Assembly (NCBI GenBank): GCA_030220185.1
Contig: JASPKZ010009692.1
Location: 1-64,000, forward strand
Source: Diploptera punctata
Taxonomy: Eukaryota > Arthropoda > Insecta > Blattodea > Blaberidae
Direction: 5' to 3'
Length of the DNA: 64,000 nucleotides
Below, piece by piece: positions 21,717 through 32,747 of the stretch; the first letter of the stretch is position 1, and the number at the start of each line of letters is the position of its first letter. The notes beneath the pieces are model-generated. The model made no database searches and was not told the DNA's origin. It was given only the letters and a program-made list of their open reading frames with translations. The position numbers and the translations under genes are program-made.

Positions 21717-22240
21717 GAGATAAAAGATAACTTAAGAGAAGAACAATGTGGATTCCGGAGTGGAAGATCATGTATTGATAATATTTTCTGTATTAGACAA
21801 TTACAAGAGAAAATCCTAGCAAAAAAATAAAGAACTATATATGACCTTTATTGATTTAGAGATGGCATATGATAGTGTACCTCGACAATTGTTATGGACG
21901 GCAATGAGAAATCTGAATATCTTGTGATAAATGGATTAATATTGTTAGGAGGATCTATAATAATACAAAAGCTAAAGTAAAAATACAGAATAATTTAACA
22001 GAGGAATTCACAGTGAATAAAGGCCTTATGCAGGGATGCAGTTTGTCACCAATTCCTTTTAACATTTATTTAGACCAGGCTCTTAACTTATGGTATAAAA
22101 AATGTTCTGAAATGGGTATTCCTATAGGAGGAAAAGTACTGCATTCATTGTTGTTTGCTGATGATCAAATAATTTTTGCAGGGGATGAAGATGATATGAA
22201 ATATATGATATATAAATTAATGGAAGAATATAAAAAATGG

Positions 22241-22558
22241 GTCCACCGCTGTGGTCTCGAGGTAGTGTGCTGCCTTGTCACGTAGCGGGCCCGGGTTCGA
22301 TCCCCGGTCGGAGCAGTTTTTCTGGGTGAGGTTTTTATCGGGGTTTTTCCTCACCTGTAAGACACATTTCAGGAAAACTTTAAGGCCCAAACAGTCCCCG
22401 AAATCATATGGCCATCATCATCATCATCCTTCACCGGTGTGGAAAGCAACGGGAAGCTACCACACCTACAATTCTCTAGTAAAGCTGCAAGCATAGCATG
22501 AAAATGCTATGATTGCAGTGAAGGACCTGCCTTCGGGCAGAATTACTATGGATGGATG
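22241..22558 (+). mobile_element. tRNA-Asp-like SINE (family A) inside a LINE
   Basis: The head GGTCTCGAGGTAGTGTGCTG and box B GGGTTCGATCCCCGG, with CTTGTCACG in the anticodon region, resemble tRNA-Asp(GTC). The body continues to 'cttcgggcagaattactatgg' and a (ATGG)n-like tail. ATAAAAAATGGG occurs on both sides as a target duplication (one A longer on the right). A minus-strand copy lies at 37295-37556. Confidence 0.85.
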
Positions 22559-23245
22559 GATAAAAAAATGGGGACTGAATATAAATTTACAGAAAACAGA
22601 ATATATGTGTTTGGGAAAGGATGTGGATGACCTCATACTTGAAACAGGGAAATAAAAAAAAAATGTGAATTTTTTAAATATCTTTGGTCAATAATTACAA
22701 GTTTAGGTACCTGTGAGAGAGATGTACAGACTAAAATTGCAATGGCAAAAAATGCAACTAAGACATTACATGGAGTAATTTGGAACAAAAATATTACAAC
22801 GAAACTAACATGAAAATGTATAAGAGCATAATACAGAATATTTTGGTCATATGGAAGCGAAACTTGGTCTTTGATGGAATTACAAAAGAATAAAATTAAA
22901 AACAGTTGAATTTGATTATTTTAGAAGACGCCTCCAAAAAACAAGACAGGATAAAATAAGAAATGAATTCCTTTGGAGAGAAATGAACATCTGTTGTTAA
23001 GAGGATTGAAAATCAAATGCTTAAATTATATGGCCATGTACAAAGAATGGAAAATAAAGATGCCAAAAAATATATACCAATGGTCACCCCCTGGAAGAAA
23101 TAAAGTGGAGACCAAGATGGAAATAGAAAACCTACGTCAGAACAATAATGGAGGATAGGAATTTGGAAGAGGGGGATTGGAATGATAGAGATAAATGGAA
23201 ACTGAAGACGGCACAACCTATAAGTGGGGGAAAGCCGAAGAAGAA

Positions 23246-23867
23246 GAGTATGCTAAGTTACTGATATTGTACTCACTTTAAGCATGAGTAAAATTGTAAT
23301 TTGTTAGAAATATACTTAAACACTTTGATCCACCCAGAGGAAGAAGCAGGTCACTGGAATATAGTATCACATTAATGTAACACTTGGTCATCATCACCAC
23401 AGAACTATAAGCTATAGCAACAGCAGTCAAAGCACATATTACACAATTTCATAAGCTGCAAAAAAAAGTTATTAATAAAATCAAATATGCAATAGAAGCC
23501 ATAAACAACTTTACATTTGAATAACATCCATCTACAAGTCTTCAAAAGTACAAGAAAAAAACATTTACATTGCAGAGATTCCATTACACACGAGTGTTAA
23601 AGGAAATGAGCAGCTGATTTCCTGGCTGGCACTGCCATAATTTAAAAACCATCACAACATACTACAATAGACAGGAGATAGCAAAGAAGATAAAAGGGAA
23701 TCCTTCTGAAATATGTTCTCAAGAATAAACAAATTATTAGGTGCTGGACATTGGCATCTTTTAAAAGAAATCTAAATTTATATTTGCTCTAAACTCGACT
23801 TCATTATTATCCAGTGTAAGATATATATATTAATTGGTGTTTCCTGTATAATGTTCATATTTATATT
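23246..23867. other. Intronic sequence, no gene recognised
   Basis: No coding signal. Some stretches ('gccataaacaactttacatttgaataacatcc', about 23490-23530) look like old repeat but I cannot classify them. Confidence 0.4.
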
Positions 23868-23870
23868 ATA

Positions 23871-23908
<38 letters not shown>

Positions 23909-23909
23909 C
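23868..23909. repeat. (ATT)n microsatellite
   Basis: Uninterrupted ATT run. A second one lies at 24098-24142. The 190 bp between, with 'gtggaagagagggccttatggccttaactctgccagaataaataaa', looks like a retroposon 3' end with a polyadenylation-like AATAAA just before the second run. Confidence 0.9.
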
Positions 23910-24094
23910 GTATCATTATTGTTATTACCCTATAAATGTTGTTTGTACATGACATTTACATTGCTACATTTATTGGATCTTTAACTGTTTATAATTAGTA
24001 TAGTGTATATCTATATTTGTCGAATATTTATTTGTATTTGTGCTGGTTGAGTGGAAGAGAGGGCCTTATGGCCTTAACTCTGCCAGAATAAATA

Positions 24095-24097
<3 letters not shown>

Positions 24098-24142
<45 letters not shown>
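24098..24142. repeat. (ATT)n microsatellite / retroposon tail
   Basis: ATT repeats follow 'ccagaataaataaagt', the usual arrangement of a LINE or SINE 3' tail with an ATT-type repeat. Confidence 0.85.
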
Positions 24143-24143
<1 letters not shown>

Positions 24144-24159
24144 ATGTTTAAGATGAAAG

Positions 24160-24370
24160 CTCATTCTAGATGCATTATCTAAGAAGCAATATGAAAACAG
24201 AAACCATGAAACTCTACCAAGAAAAGCAAGAGCTCTCTACAGATTCTACACTGTCCATGACTGTTTGAATAAACATCTATAAAGTTACAAGTGTACCATC
24301 TGTAGCACCAACTCACTAATGGATAAACTCTGTGCAAATGACTTGACACAAGGAAATAGGATGTAGCAAA
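24160..24370 (+). pseudogene. LINE RNase H tail fragment
   Basis: Plus-strand words TLPRKARALYRFYTVHDCLNKHL and CTICSTNSLMDKLC parallel the C-terminal zinc tail of the LINE at 926-1746 (HDCLNKHLHRIG, CPFC). Very diverged, with stops. Confidence 0.4.
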
Positions 24371-24479
24371 TCTTAATTGGGAAGCAAGAGGATTAATTAC
24401 TTAAATCAACACTCAGTCATTGGAAAATAGCAAACATCAACAATTTTCATCCAAAATTCAATAATAAGTTAAAAAAAGT

Positions 24480-24960
24480 ATTTACAGAATTTTAACATCA
24501 ATCTGCCCATCAAAAGTAATTTAATATTAAAAAAATAGCCACATAAAGGATATAAGATCTTCCTTGGTAAGAAATTTGGTATCTACAGAATTAATTGTAC
24601 AAAATGTTACATCAAATGAACAAAATTAAATTTCAAAATTGGAATGAAACAACACTTTAGGAACATCAAATATAAAAACAGCATTAGCAGGTCATTGGTG
24701 ATTGGAGGACACAAGATTGATGAATAAGCAAATGATTAACCCTAGAAACTGACAATTTGGTGAAAATGTTCATTTTTTATAAAAATAAAAATACTATTAT
24801 GAATTTTGACATCTTATCTGAGAATACTTCAGTAAATAAGTATGTAAAACTACCACGAGAGAGAGGTGAATCCCTCAATGACCAATCTGGGTATGTTAAT
24901 GTCGGGAACAAGATATTCCAAAATATATCCCAAAACAAATACTAATAAAATGTATTTCTG
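24480..24960 (+). pseudogene. PLE GIY-YIG fragment, decayed
   Basis: Plus-strand pieces FGIYRINCTKCYIK, IGMKQHFRNIKYKNSISRS and FIFYKNKNTIMNFDI correspond to the GIY, post-YIG and C-terminal blocks of the other PLEs. No ribozyme motif is recognisable downstream. Confidence 0.6.
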
Positions 24961-25074
24961 ACTAATTACAACTTTATTACATTCTGTTTATCAGTTTTTA
25001 TTTAGTATTACAGTGGTTAGATTTTAAAACCTTTGCTAAAGAGAAGACTGCATCCTGATTCAACTTTTATTCAA

Positions 25075-25174
25075 ACAATCCTTAGTATAATTTTGTTAAG
25101 TTGTTTCTTGACTCACCTCATACTTCTTAAGAAGTATAAGAAACAACTAAACAAAATTAAAATAAACCTCATAG
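25075..25174. mobile_element. PLE terminal fragment, interrupted by an RTE LINE
   Basis: 'ctcacctcatacttc' and 'aaacctcatag' are the two halves of the PLE terminal repeat seen elsewhere. The sequence then breaks off and resumes at 26216 with 'tgttatttcctacctacataactta', which matches the PLE flank at 41697-41745. A small hairpin (agttgtttctt/aagaaacaact region) lies between the halves. Confidence 0.65.
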
Positions 25175-26215
25175 GAAAAAGTTAGTTAGACTTATACGAA
25201 TGTGTCTAAATGGCTCAAAGAGTAGGGTGCTTGTAGGCAAACAGTATTCGGACACTTTTGAAATCCAGAATGGGTTGAAGCAAGGAGATGCACTATCTCC
25301 TCTACTATTTAATTTTGTACTAGAGCATGCCATTAAATCTTTAGAGAATGAGGAAGGCTTACAACTGAATGGTATTAATAAGCTGTTAGTTTATGCTGAT
25401 GATGTAGTACTATTGGCCGATAGCGAGGAGATACTAAAGGCCAACACGCACACACTATTGAGTAACTCTAAGAAATTAGGACTGGAAGTAATATCAGTAA
25501 ACTAAATATGTGGTCACAGGTAGAAATTCAGTATATAATGGAAAGTGACAGCTAATGACAAATGAGGGAAATTTTGAGGAAGTGGCTGAATTCAAATACC
25601 TAGGAACAATAATCACAAATAGGAATGAGACGCACAAAGAAATTAAACATAGGCTCAATTCTGGAAATGCATGCTATTATGCATTGCAGAGACATTTGAT
25701 GTCCCAACTCCTTTCAAAAAACGTTAAGCTGAAAATATATAAAACTATTATTCTACCAGTTATATTATATGGGTGCGAAACATGGACTCTTACTTTAAGG
25801 GAGGAAAGGAGATTACGAGTATTTGAGAATAAAGTTCTTAGGAAAATTTTTAGACCAAAGAGAGATGAACAGACAGGTGAATGGAGAAGACTTCATAACA
25901 ATGAACTACATGGTCTTTATAGGAAGCCAGATAGAATAATAACAGTTAAGTCTCGTAGACTGCGATGGGCAGGACATGTTGCACGTATGGGGAATGAAAG
26001 ACGTGCATGGAAACTTCTTGTAGGAAAGCCAGAGGGAAAGCGCCCAGTTGGTAGACCAAGAATGAGGTGGGAAACAACATTAACTATGATTTGAGGGAAG
26101 TAGATTATACAGGAATGATTGGAAAGCATTAGCTCAGGATAGGGATGTATGGAGAGCTTATGTCCGCGCGCCATGAACCTACGGGTTCGATAGTGCCAGT
26201 GAGTAAGTAAGTAAG
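25175..26215 (+). pseudogene. RTE LINE, 5'-truncated copy
   Basis: Nearly identical to the 3' part of 14094-18018, starting at AAAAAGTTAGTTAGAC and ending with the GTAA tail. It encodes RT from FEIQNGLKQGDALSPLLFN through LLVYADDVVLLADSEEIL to the C-terminal EFKYLGTIITNRNE, LYGCETWTL, RLRWAGHVARMGNERRAWK and GKRPVGRPRMRWE. Two frameshifts (about 25495 and 26070) break it. It lacks the 599-bp insertion and so shows the original site. It lies inside a PLE end. Confidence 0.9.
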
Positions 26216-26279
26216 TGTTATTTCCTACCTACATAACTTAATCCTTAGTATAATTAAAACTCCATGATCACAGACCTTG

Positions 26280-26575
26280 AATGCTCTTGGCCTACCAGCT
26301 GGCTGCTGGCCTCACATTTACATGTGTTAATCATAGAAGTAGACAATTATCTGCCACTGTAGGGATGACATGTGGGTTCCCAGCCATTACAGCTGCTTTC
26401 TTTACCTGGAACCGCTACTTATTGTTACTCATGATGCTGGATGGGCACTGTCCCATACTGGCTGAAATTCCATGATAAAATTTCTTTCCCCATGGAGACT
26501 TGAACCAGTGCAAGTTCCGTAGCTCTGGGTCAAGGCCTTTGCCTTAACCACTTTGCTACGGCACGAGATATCTAA
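26280..26575 (-). mobile_element. SINE family C copy (best preserved head)
   Basis: The minus strand begins with a tRNA-Ser-like head (GCCGTAGCAAAGTGGTTAAGGC, box B-like GGTTCAAGTCTCC). The body has 'gggacagtgcccatcc' and 'aagtagcggttcc', shared with copies at 5014, 41330 and 46565. The last two blocks give family membership; the head gives the tRNA origin. Confidence 0.7.
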
Positions 26576-26809
26576 GTACATTTACATCTGATTAAAACAG
26601 AACATGATTGTTTACCTTCCCATCTATACAAAATTAAAATTTATAAATCAGATGAATGGACAAATGCAGAACATGTATGAATGTTGACAATTCCTCATAT
26701 GTAGGAAGCTAGATGGTAATAATGCCAGTATGTAATGGGATGCAAGAGAGCTAAGAGCACTCATGAACAAAACTTAACAAGGCTATTTAGGAGCCTATTT
26801 ATTTATCCA

Positions 26810-27140
26810 AGACCTGCACTTTGCTATGGACTTTGAGGAAAGGAGAGAAAAGCAGGATAACTTGTAGTGAAATGAGATATACAGCAGGGTACACCAAGTG
26901 GGATTACAAATGCAATGATGATGTCTTGAGGAACTACAGTCATTAAGTACATAAAAGAATACTAGAACAACTGGATGAATCATTGCAACAAATAATTCAG
27001 ATAGAGTTCCCAAAGCCATGCTTCATTATTGTCCAACAGGGAAGAGATCTCTGGGCTGTTCAAGGAAACGCTGGATACAAAATTCATCTATGAGATCTAG
27101 GCCTAAGACTTATATGGATGAAGAAGAAGAAGATTTATTT
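26810..27140 (+). pseudogene. LINE 3' fragment (same family as 51728)
   Basis: YTKWDYKCNDDVLR and AMLHYCPTGKRSLGCSRKRW parallel YTKWDQKKNVEILQ and AIMNYCPNGKRSLGRPMKRW at 51728-52036. It ends in a GAAGAAGAAG tail. Frames are broken. Confidence 0.65.
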
Positions 27141-27539
27141 ATCCAATGGCAGGGTTTGATGGTATCTCTGACTTTCCAGTACAGACTTGTCACAAAGTTA
27201 GTGTGGTGGAATGTTCACTATCCATCACATTGCAAAGTCTCACATTTATTTGTAAGTCAATAGCAGCTGTCACTGACAGTATGTCAACTGTGTGTAATAA
27301 AACAATAGATTGTTTGCAAATGCTATGTCATTTAAAAAAACTTAATAAGATAGTTTTTCAGTGGGTTTTTAGTACACATTGGTTTATTTGTACGACACTG
27401 TTGAAAGGATGTAGTATTGTGCATCAGACTTGCCATTCCTAACAGCTAACAATTAATCACTTCAGAATTAAAATATATTGTCCAATTATTAATGAAGTTT
27501 CAGGAAATAAAAATAGGAGTGACTCAACAACCAGTTATT

Positions 27540-27715
27540 AAAACCGAAGGAAATGTGCTGATGTATCTTTTAGATTGACCACAGGTCATGATTGTCTGAC
27601 AAAGCATTTGCACAGAATTGGAATTATCCCTTCCCCACTCTATCCCTTGTGTATTCTACAAGAGTATCAGAGAGCTCTGATGGTTGCATTGCCAAGTGCT
27701 CAGCATTCGTAAACA
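27540..27715 (+). pseudogene. LINE RNase H tail fragment
   Basis: VSFRLTTGHDCLTKHLHRIG matches FRLLTGHDCLNKHLHRIG at about 1540-1590, then a shortened tail ending in 'ccaagtgctcagcattcg', the same end as the 926-1746 copy. The cysteine pairs of the tail are only partly kept. Confidence 0.75.
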
Positions 27716-28305
27716 AACAAACATTAATAGTAAGAGAAAATTAATGCATGAACTGGGAATCTAACCCCAGACCTTCAGGTATTAACTTTTCTCTTTACTT
27801 TTAATTGTACTATCTTGGCTGTGTATAATAATTTACTTATTTCAAACAAACATTTGTTTGTGCTGATTGTGTATAAATGTTCTGTCATTAAGTCTGCTTC
27901 TTTGCATTTTTTTATTTGATTTCTACTGCTTGTTCATCTCTTTTTCCCATTTAGCAAAGTTTAATTATATGCATTTTTCTTTATATCACAAAACTGAAAT
28001 CTCTGTTAGTGAGATAATATTACTGTGTTTACTGTGCTATCTTTATTCTTTGCTATTATTTTTATTTAATTCTTTCAAAAATAAATGTTGTGTGTTGTTA
28101 AATTACGTGTATTTTTTTCTTTTCTTATTTTCATTGATAGCAATGTAAGTAATTTTTATGTTATAATTAATTTTAGAAAGTATTATTCCAGCTGCATGTG
28201 CAGTTCATGTACAGTATTTATATAATGACCTTTGAAGTACTTTGTCCTGAAATTTGCATCACACTGAAACTGGAATCATACTTGTAAATAACTACAGTAA
28301 TAATT
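27716..28305. other. Intronic sequence, no gene recognised
   Basis: T-rich sequence. A 93-residue hydrophobic frame at 27867-28148 is low complexity and not convincing. Confidence 0.5.
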
Positions 28306-28324
28306 ATATTTGAAGAGAAAAATT

Positions 28325-28405
28325 CTCGCCTAGACCGAGACTCGAACCCGGGACCTTTGGCTTGCCAGGCCAAATGCTCTACCAACTGAGCTAACCGAGG
28401 CGAGT
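28325..28405 (-). repeat. tRNA-Ala(GGC)-like SINE head
   Basis: Cloverleaf: box A TTAGCTCAGTTGGTAGAGC, anticodon stem TTGGC/GCCAA with loop CTGGCAA, box B GGGTTCGAGTC. The acceptor pairs GCCT/AGGC, with an extra T in the D-arm junction. It could still bind TFIIIC, but a SINE head is more likely because the same head recurs in repeats. Confidence 0.65.
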
Positions 28406-28744
28406 ACGATCTAGATGCACATTTTTCTCTTATATACGTTGTAATTCCCTCTCGCCAAATGCTTTTGAAACCATTGCTTCTATCTTTGCAAATGGCGGCT
28501 TCTTAGTTAAGAAGACATTTATTGGGAATTCTTCAAATATAATTTATCTTTCAGTGAGAAATGTTAAATCAATAATAAAAAAATCATTAGAAGCCTTACT
28601 ACTTTATAAAGTAATGTTGAATTCCCAATAAATGTCTTCTTACCCAAGAAACCGCCATTTGCAAGATAGAAGCAATGGTTTCAAAAGCATTTGGCAAGAG
28701 GGAATTACACATATATAAGAGAAATATTTGCGTCTAGATCATAA

Positions 28745-28822
28745 CTTGCCTCGGTAGCTCAGTTGGTAGAGCATTTGGCCCGGCAAGCAAAGGTCCCGGG
28801 TTCGAGTCTCGGTCTAGCGAGA
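28745..28822 (+). repeat. tRNA-Ala-like SINE head (second arm)
   Basis: GCCTCGGTAGCTCAGTTGG, GAGCATTTGGCCCGGCAAGC and GTCCCGGGTTCGAGTC. The 3' anticodon arm has lost bases compared with the left unit, so it is more decayed. Confidence 0.65.
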
Positions 28823-29517
28823 ATTTTTCTCTTCAAATATAATTTATCTTTCAGTGAGAAATGTTAAATCAATAATAAAAACATAACTACAGTAAAATTA
28901 TATTTTGTCCTATACAATGGTGCATTGTGCTATAAGTGCAGAATTATGAGATTTGCATTGGTTTGAGCCACCATATGAATGTGGTCTTCACCACACAATT
29001 TATTTTAGTGATTGATCATTCACCCTCCTCTTATTGTAATCTTCCTTTCAGAAGGTCAATAATTCCAAATATGTCACCATTCATTTCTATCCTCCCAACC
29101 TTTTTTTCCTCTCATTCTTTCCGTTTGTATTTCCTTCTTGCAAGTTTTTCTTTACTTGGTGATTAATCAATTTTTCTCATGATCATTTTCCTTGTACCTC
29201 AAGATTTAACATTCTCTGGTAGCCTTTCCTTAACCATTCTTTTCAGGTGGCCAAACCAATTTAATCCTTTCTTTTATATGTTTTATTGTTAATTTTTCTA
29301 CGTTTAATTTAGCTATTCAATATCAATGTGAAAAGTGTATTGCTTTATGAGTGTTAAACTTGAAAAGGATTATATTACAAAATTACAAGTATATATATAC
29401 AAAAATATGTCTGAGATTTGTTTCGAGAATCTGGTGGCTAAAAAAAACCATATTAAACAATGAATTAATGAAGATAATCACAAAATTAAATTTGGAATAG
29501 ATTCAATATCATAATCA

Positions 29518-29775
29518 GAAATGAAACGCTGGAGGGAAAATTTTCTATAGGTCGTAACAGGCCTTGCCTAAGACTTGAAGGAAAAGAAGAATTGGAAATG
29601 GTTTGGACACATTCTCAGAAAGAACTAGACATGTACGACAGAGAGTTCTAGAATGGAATCCACAAGGAAAAAGAGGAAGACTGAAAATTACCATGGTGCA
29701 GCACATTAATAAAAAAAAAAATCAAGAATTTAGCAAATGGCACAATTTGATGAAGGACCTGTCATTCCAAGAGGT
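29518..29775 (+). pseudogene. Two adjoining LINE 3' ends
   Basis: 29518-29591 matches the LINE 3' end 'gaaaattttctatagg(t)cgtaacaggccttg' found inverted at 52865-52915, with a GAAGAA tail. Directly after it, an RTE-type C-terminus (WKWFGHILRK-like, VLEWNPQGKRGRLK) begins in broken frames. Confidence 0.6.
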
Positions 29776-29949
29776 GTAACAGCATGTACTAGTAATGAGT
29801 TCTTGATTTTTTAAATTTTAGATTCTGTTTCTTCTTGTTTGTTAGGCCTATATTATTATATGTAGGAATTTCATTACAAATTGTTTGTCATATATAAATC
29901 ATAAACTATGTTAATTGTTTAATATAATAATTTGGGAATTTTAACATTA

Positions 29950-30506
29950 TGAGGTTTTTTAATAAGAATCAAATGAATTGTGAATCTTTTTACCTCATAC
30001 TTCTATGTTTTTTTTAAATCACAGCATCACATTATCAGAGAAACAATCTTCTCCATCGTCAGCTGTTTTCATGACTGTCAATTTTTTCTTTTGTCAGTAA
30101 TTATCAAAACTGCCGTCTGGTGTACTTTTGAAGGAGTAATTTTCTAAAACTGGCATCTGGTGTATTTTTGAAGAACTTTATAATCTAGCTTGGTTCGTCC
30201 GGAATCTCAAAGTTAATGGTTCTAGTATGATTTTTATGAATATTATCATTTCCCAAACTGTTAAATCCAATTGTTTAGATAGATGTTTCAAAATTTTGCT
30301 TCTTTTTCAATTCTATGATTCTCTAATAAACTATGTGCTGCTATAGCTGATTTTCAATTTCTCCATTTTTATGTTTCTAAAGTGTTCTTTTTCACGAGTT
30401 TCCAACTTCCTTTTTGTTTTTTCCTATATTATTAGCAATCAATTTGATAAATCCCAGATTTTTTGTTGTCTGGTGTGTTAACTTTATTATTAGTTAACAG
30501 AAGATT
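29950..30506 (-). pseudogene. PLE GIY-YIG part (outer left arm of a large palindrome)
   Basis: Minus-strand GIY-YIG pieces (SGIYQIDC-type start at about 30470-30420, KLETREKEHFRNIKMEK, KIEKEAKILKHLSKQLDL) match the plus copy at 33600-33900. The end carries a degenerate hammerhead (CTGACGA, then a GAGAA/TTCTC stem) and CTCATACTT. The element continues at 32748-33062; the LINE 30508-32747 splits it. Confidence 0.75.
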
Positions 30507-30507
30507 A

Positions 30508-32747
30508 CGGGTGAAAGTGGGAAAAGTAGTGCACTAGAAAGCACCTTCCAGTCTTAACTGAGTTCCAATAAGAAACTGAAACACAGGAACAAGAAGATAA
30601 AAAGCCTCCCCAAAAGTTTCAAGGTACATAGACGAGGTAAGCCTGCAAACAAATAAAGTGAAGCTGCCCGTCAGTAATGCATATGGCGAGCAGGGAAATC
30701 TGGACGGAGCAACAGAAACCTTAATGACATAATTATACATGCCACCAACTCAACTGACTAGACATAAACGTACTGTCAAAACCATGGTTTGATGAAGAGT
30801 GTTACAACTTGAGACAAAGAACACTACTCCTACTCCATACTGCCCAGGGAATATGGAGGCTATGCTCTAAAGGAATATGCTGAAGACGTATGAAATATAA
30901 AACTACTGAAGAAAAGAAGTTAAAGTATAACACCTCCAAAGAACAGGAACTAATGCCGAGTAAAAGGAAACCTCACAAAATCTTAAGGTCTTCAAGAACA
31001 GAAATCAAGCCCTCTCGTAAACAGAACAATGGGAAATCACTTCAGTAACCTCCTGGGAGCAAAGCAAAAAACGTCAAACTGCTTCACACCGCATGCGGCA
31101 ACATCATAACTGAACCCAATTACAACAGAAGAAGTCACCAACTCTAAGAAACGGAAAATAACAAGCAACCGTCCGGACGGGATAATTTCCGGAACATCTT
31201 AAGGCAACACTCAAGACTTGTTGAACGCTAACCTGTCGTTCAATGAATCCTAAAAGAGAATCATCCCAACAAATGGAGAAATTCGATTATACTGTCATCT
31301 ACAAAGGAAGGAAGGAAGAAAAAACCGAACCCTACAGGGGAATTGCCCTGGAAATGTTATGTTCAAAACTCTTCTCGAGATCCTGCTAAGACGGGTGAAG
31401 AACAAACTACGTGGCCAGTTATACCTCAGAATCAATATTGCTTCACCCGGGTAGTAGATCTACACTGCATGCTGTCCAAGAACTCATACAAGACATAATA
31501 AACGACCTTTAGCTCAACCTGCTACAACACCCATTGTATGTGATATACATAGATTATTCCCAAGGCATTCGACAGTATTGACAGAAGAATCCTCATCCAG
31601 AAGCTAGAGAACATACTAGGCAGCTCAAGCAACGAATAAGGAACAATTAAATCAATCCTTACCACAAACTACCTGACAATCAGTGGATGGTATATCGATG
31701 TCGAGAAGTGTTACTCAAACAAGGGGAGTCCCTACAAGGAGACCCGATGAGTCCCGTACTCTTTAATGTAATGACGTCAACATCGGAAAGACTATAGACA
31801 CAAGAAATGTTAAGCTACTCATGTACGCAGACGACATGATCATCCCTCTCTAGGAATCAAGGAGCTCTCCAAACAGCCATGGAGAACATTAGGATATGGG
31901 CACTTGAAAACTCGATGGAAATAAACAGCGCCAAGACAAAGGCAATGAATTCAGGAAAGGAGGAAGGCTGGCTAATAAGGACCATCTTATATGCGGAAGT
32001 GAAACCCTAGAATTCGTATCAACCTACAAATACTTGGGGTCACCTTACAAACAACTGGAACCCGATTTCCTCACTTCATATACAGGATCGAGCAACAGCT
32101 GCAACGAAAGCCATGTACGATAATCCCAAAACTCCAAAGACTATCCCTCTCAACTGCAATGAAACTCTTCAACCTTAAAGTAATGCCGGCCGCAACATAC
32201 GGAATCCAGGTTATATGGAATTACTTGACAGTGAAAAATCTTAAGAAACTGGAGAACGTTAAATCAAGGTTTCTCAAAAGAGCACTGTCAATTTCAAATA
32301 TACAAGAAATAGTTATGCGTATACAATAGCCCAGGAATCCTTCTTCATCGAAGATATCAGACACTGTTTCAGACTACCGGAAACGCAAGCATACAGAATC
32401 GTCATCGAGGAGAGACAGAACAAAGCCGCCCAGATACCGACAGAAATTATGGAAACAGACGCAATGAAAACAGAAACCTGGAAGCAACCGAATTTCGAAC
32501 TTCGCCACCTGTACACACGTTTCGCAGCCCATGGATTTCATGGGAATATATGCCTGAACAACATGTACCATGAACCCAAGGAGGACTGCATCTGTAAATT
32601 ATGCAACTATCCATGTCCAAAATATCATCTAGCGAAGTGTAAAAACAGGACTCTGCCTCTAAACAATTTCATTAAAGACTGGTAAAAATCTAAATGTAAT
32701 TTGATGTACACATTGTGTTTAATAAATATATTAATTTGTTAATTGGA
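30508..32747 (+). mobile_element. LINE inserted into a PLE (clade not assigned)
   Basis: Fragments of a non-LTR RT: PYRGIALEMLCSKLFSR, HAVQELIQDIINDL, YVIYIDYSQG (motif A with the first Asp), LLMYADDMI (catalytic YADD) and NSMEINSAKTKAMN. The C-terminus is clean from 32449: ELRHLYTRFAAHGFHGNI, then CICKLCNYPCPKYHLAKC, a zinc-knuckle-like motif, ending LPLNNFIKDW. AATAAA lies just before the 3' edge. The upstream part is frameshifted. PLE sequence on both sides is contiguous if the LINE is removed. Confidence 0.8.

Larger units (their letters stand above)
20960..23245 (+). pseudogene. LINE (RTE-like, second family), 5'-truncated, with nested insertions
   Basis: Plus-strand pieces of a non-LTR RT: linker (EEKKKAWMKWLSDLSTSSRNEY), fingers (EDEVKRALKEAKNGRAPGPG, SYITPIFKKGDKKLCSNYG, VLPSTARIFSKII), then EEQCGFRSGRSCIDNIF, GLMQGCSLSPIPFNIYL, and the catalytic LLFADDQIIFAGDEDD. 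The C-terminal region follows (FFKYLWSIITS, SYGSETWSLME) and ends in a GAAGAAGAAG tail. It is distinct from the 14094 family. Stops and frameshifts are frequent. A roughly 98-bp sequence (21618-21716) and a SINE (22241-22558) interrupt it. Confidence 0.85.
28310..28880. repeat. Foldback pair of tRNA-headed SINEs (family B)
   Basis: A minus-strand tRNA-like unit (28325-28405) and a plus-strand one (28745-28822) bracket an inverted repeat: 'ccaaatgcttttgaaaccattgcttctatctttgcaaatggcgg' at left mirrors 'ccgccatttgcaagatagaagcaatgg' at right. The left tRNA unit has box A TAGCTCAGTTGGTAGAGC, box B GGGTTCGAGTC and a GGC anticodon-like triplet, Ala-like. Both units share the outer sequence 'tcttcaaatataatttatctttcagtgag'. 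Copies also at 43213 and 49475. Confidence 0.85.

Noticed and set aside
23868..24142. CRISPR-like array of spaced repeats
   Set aside because: These are simple ATT microsatellites, and the genome is eukaryotic.
27867..28148. Hydrophobic 93-residue protein
   Set aside because: T-rich low-complexity DNA gives Phe/Leu/Ser-rich frames by chance; no start context, homology or neighbours support it.
28325..28405. Functional tRNA-Ala(GGC)
   Set aside because: The same head occurs in several repeats with shared non-tRNA flanks, and there is an extra base at the D-arm junction.
30000..30065. Active hammerhead ribozyme on the minus strand
   Set aside because: A GAGAA/TTCTC stem remains but the GAA box and cleavage site are disrupted.
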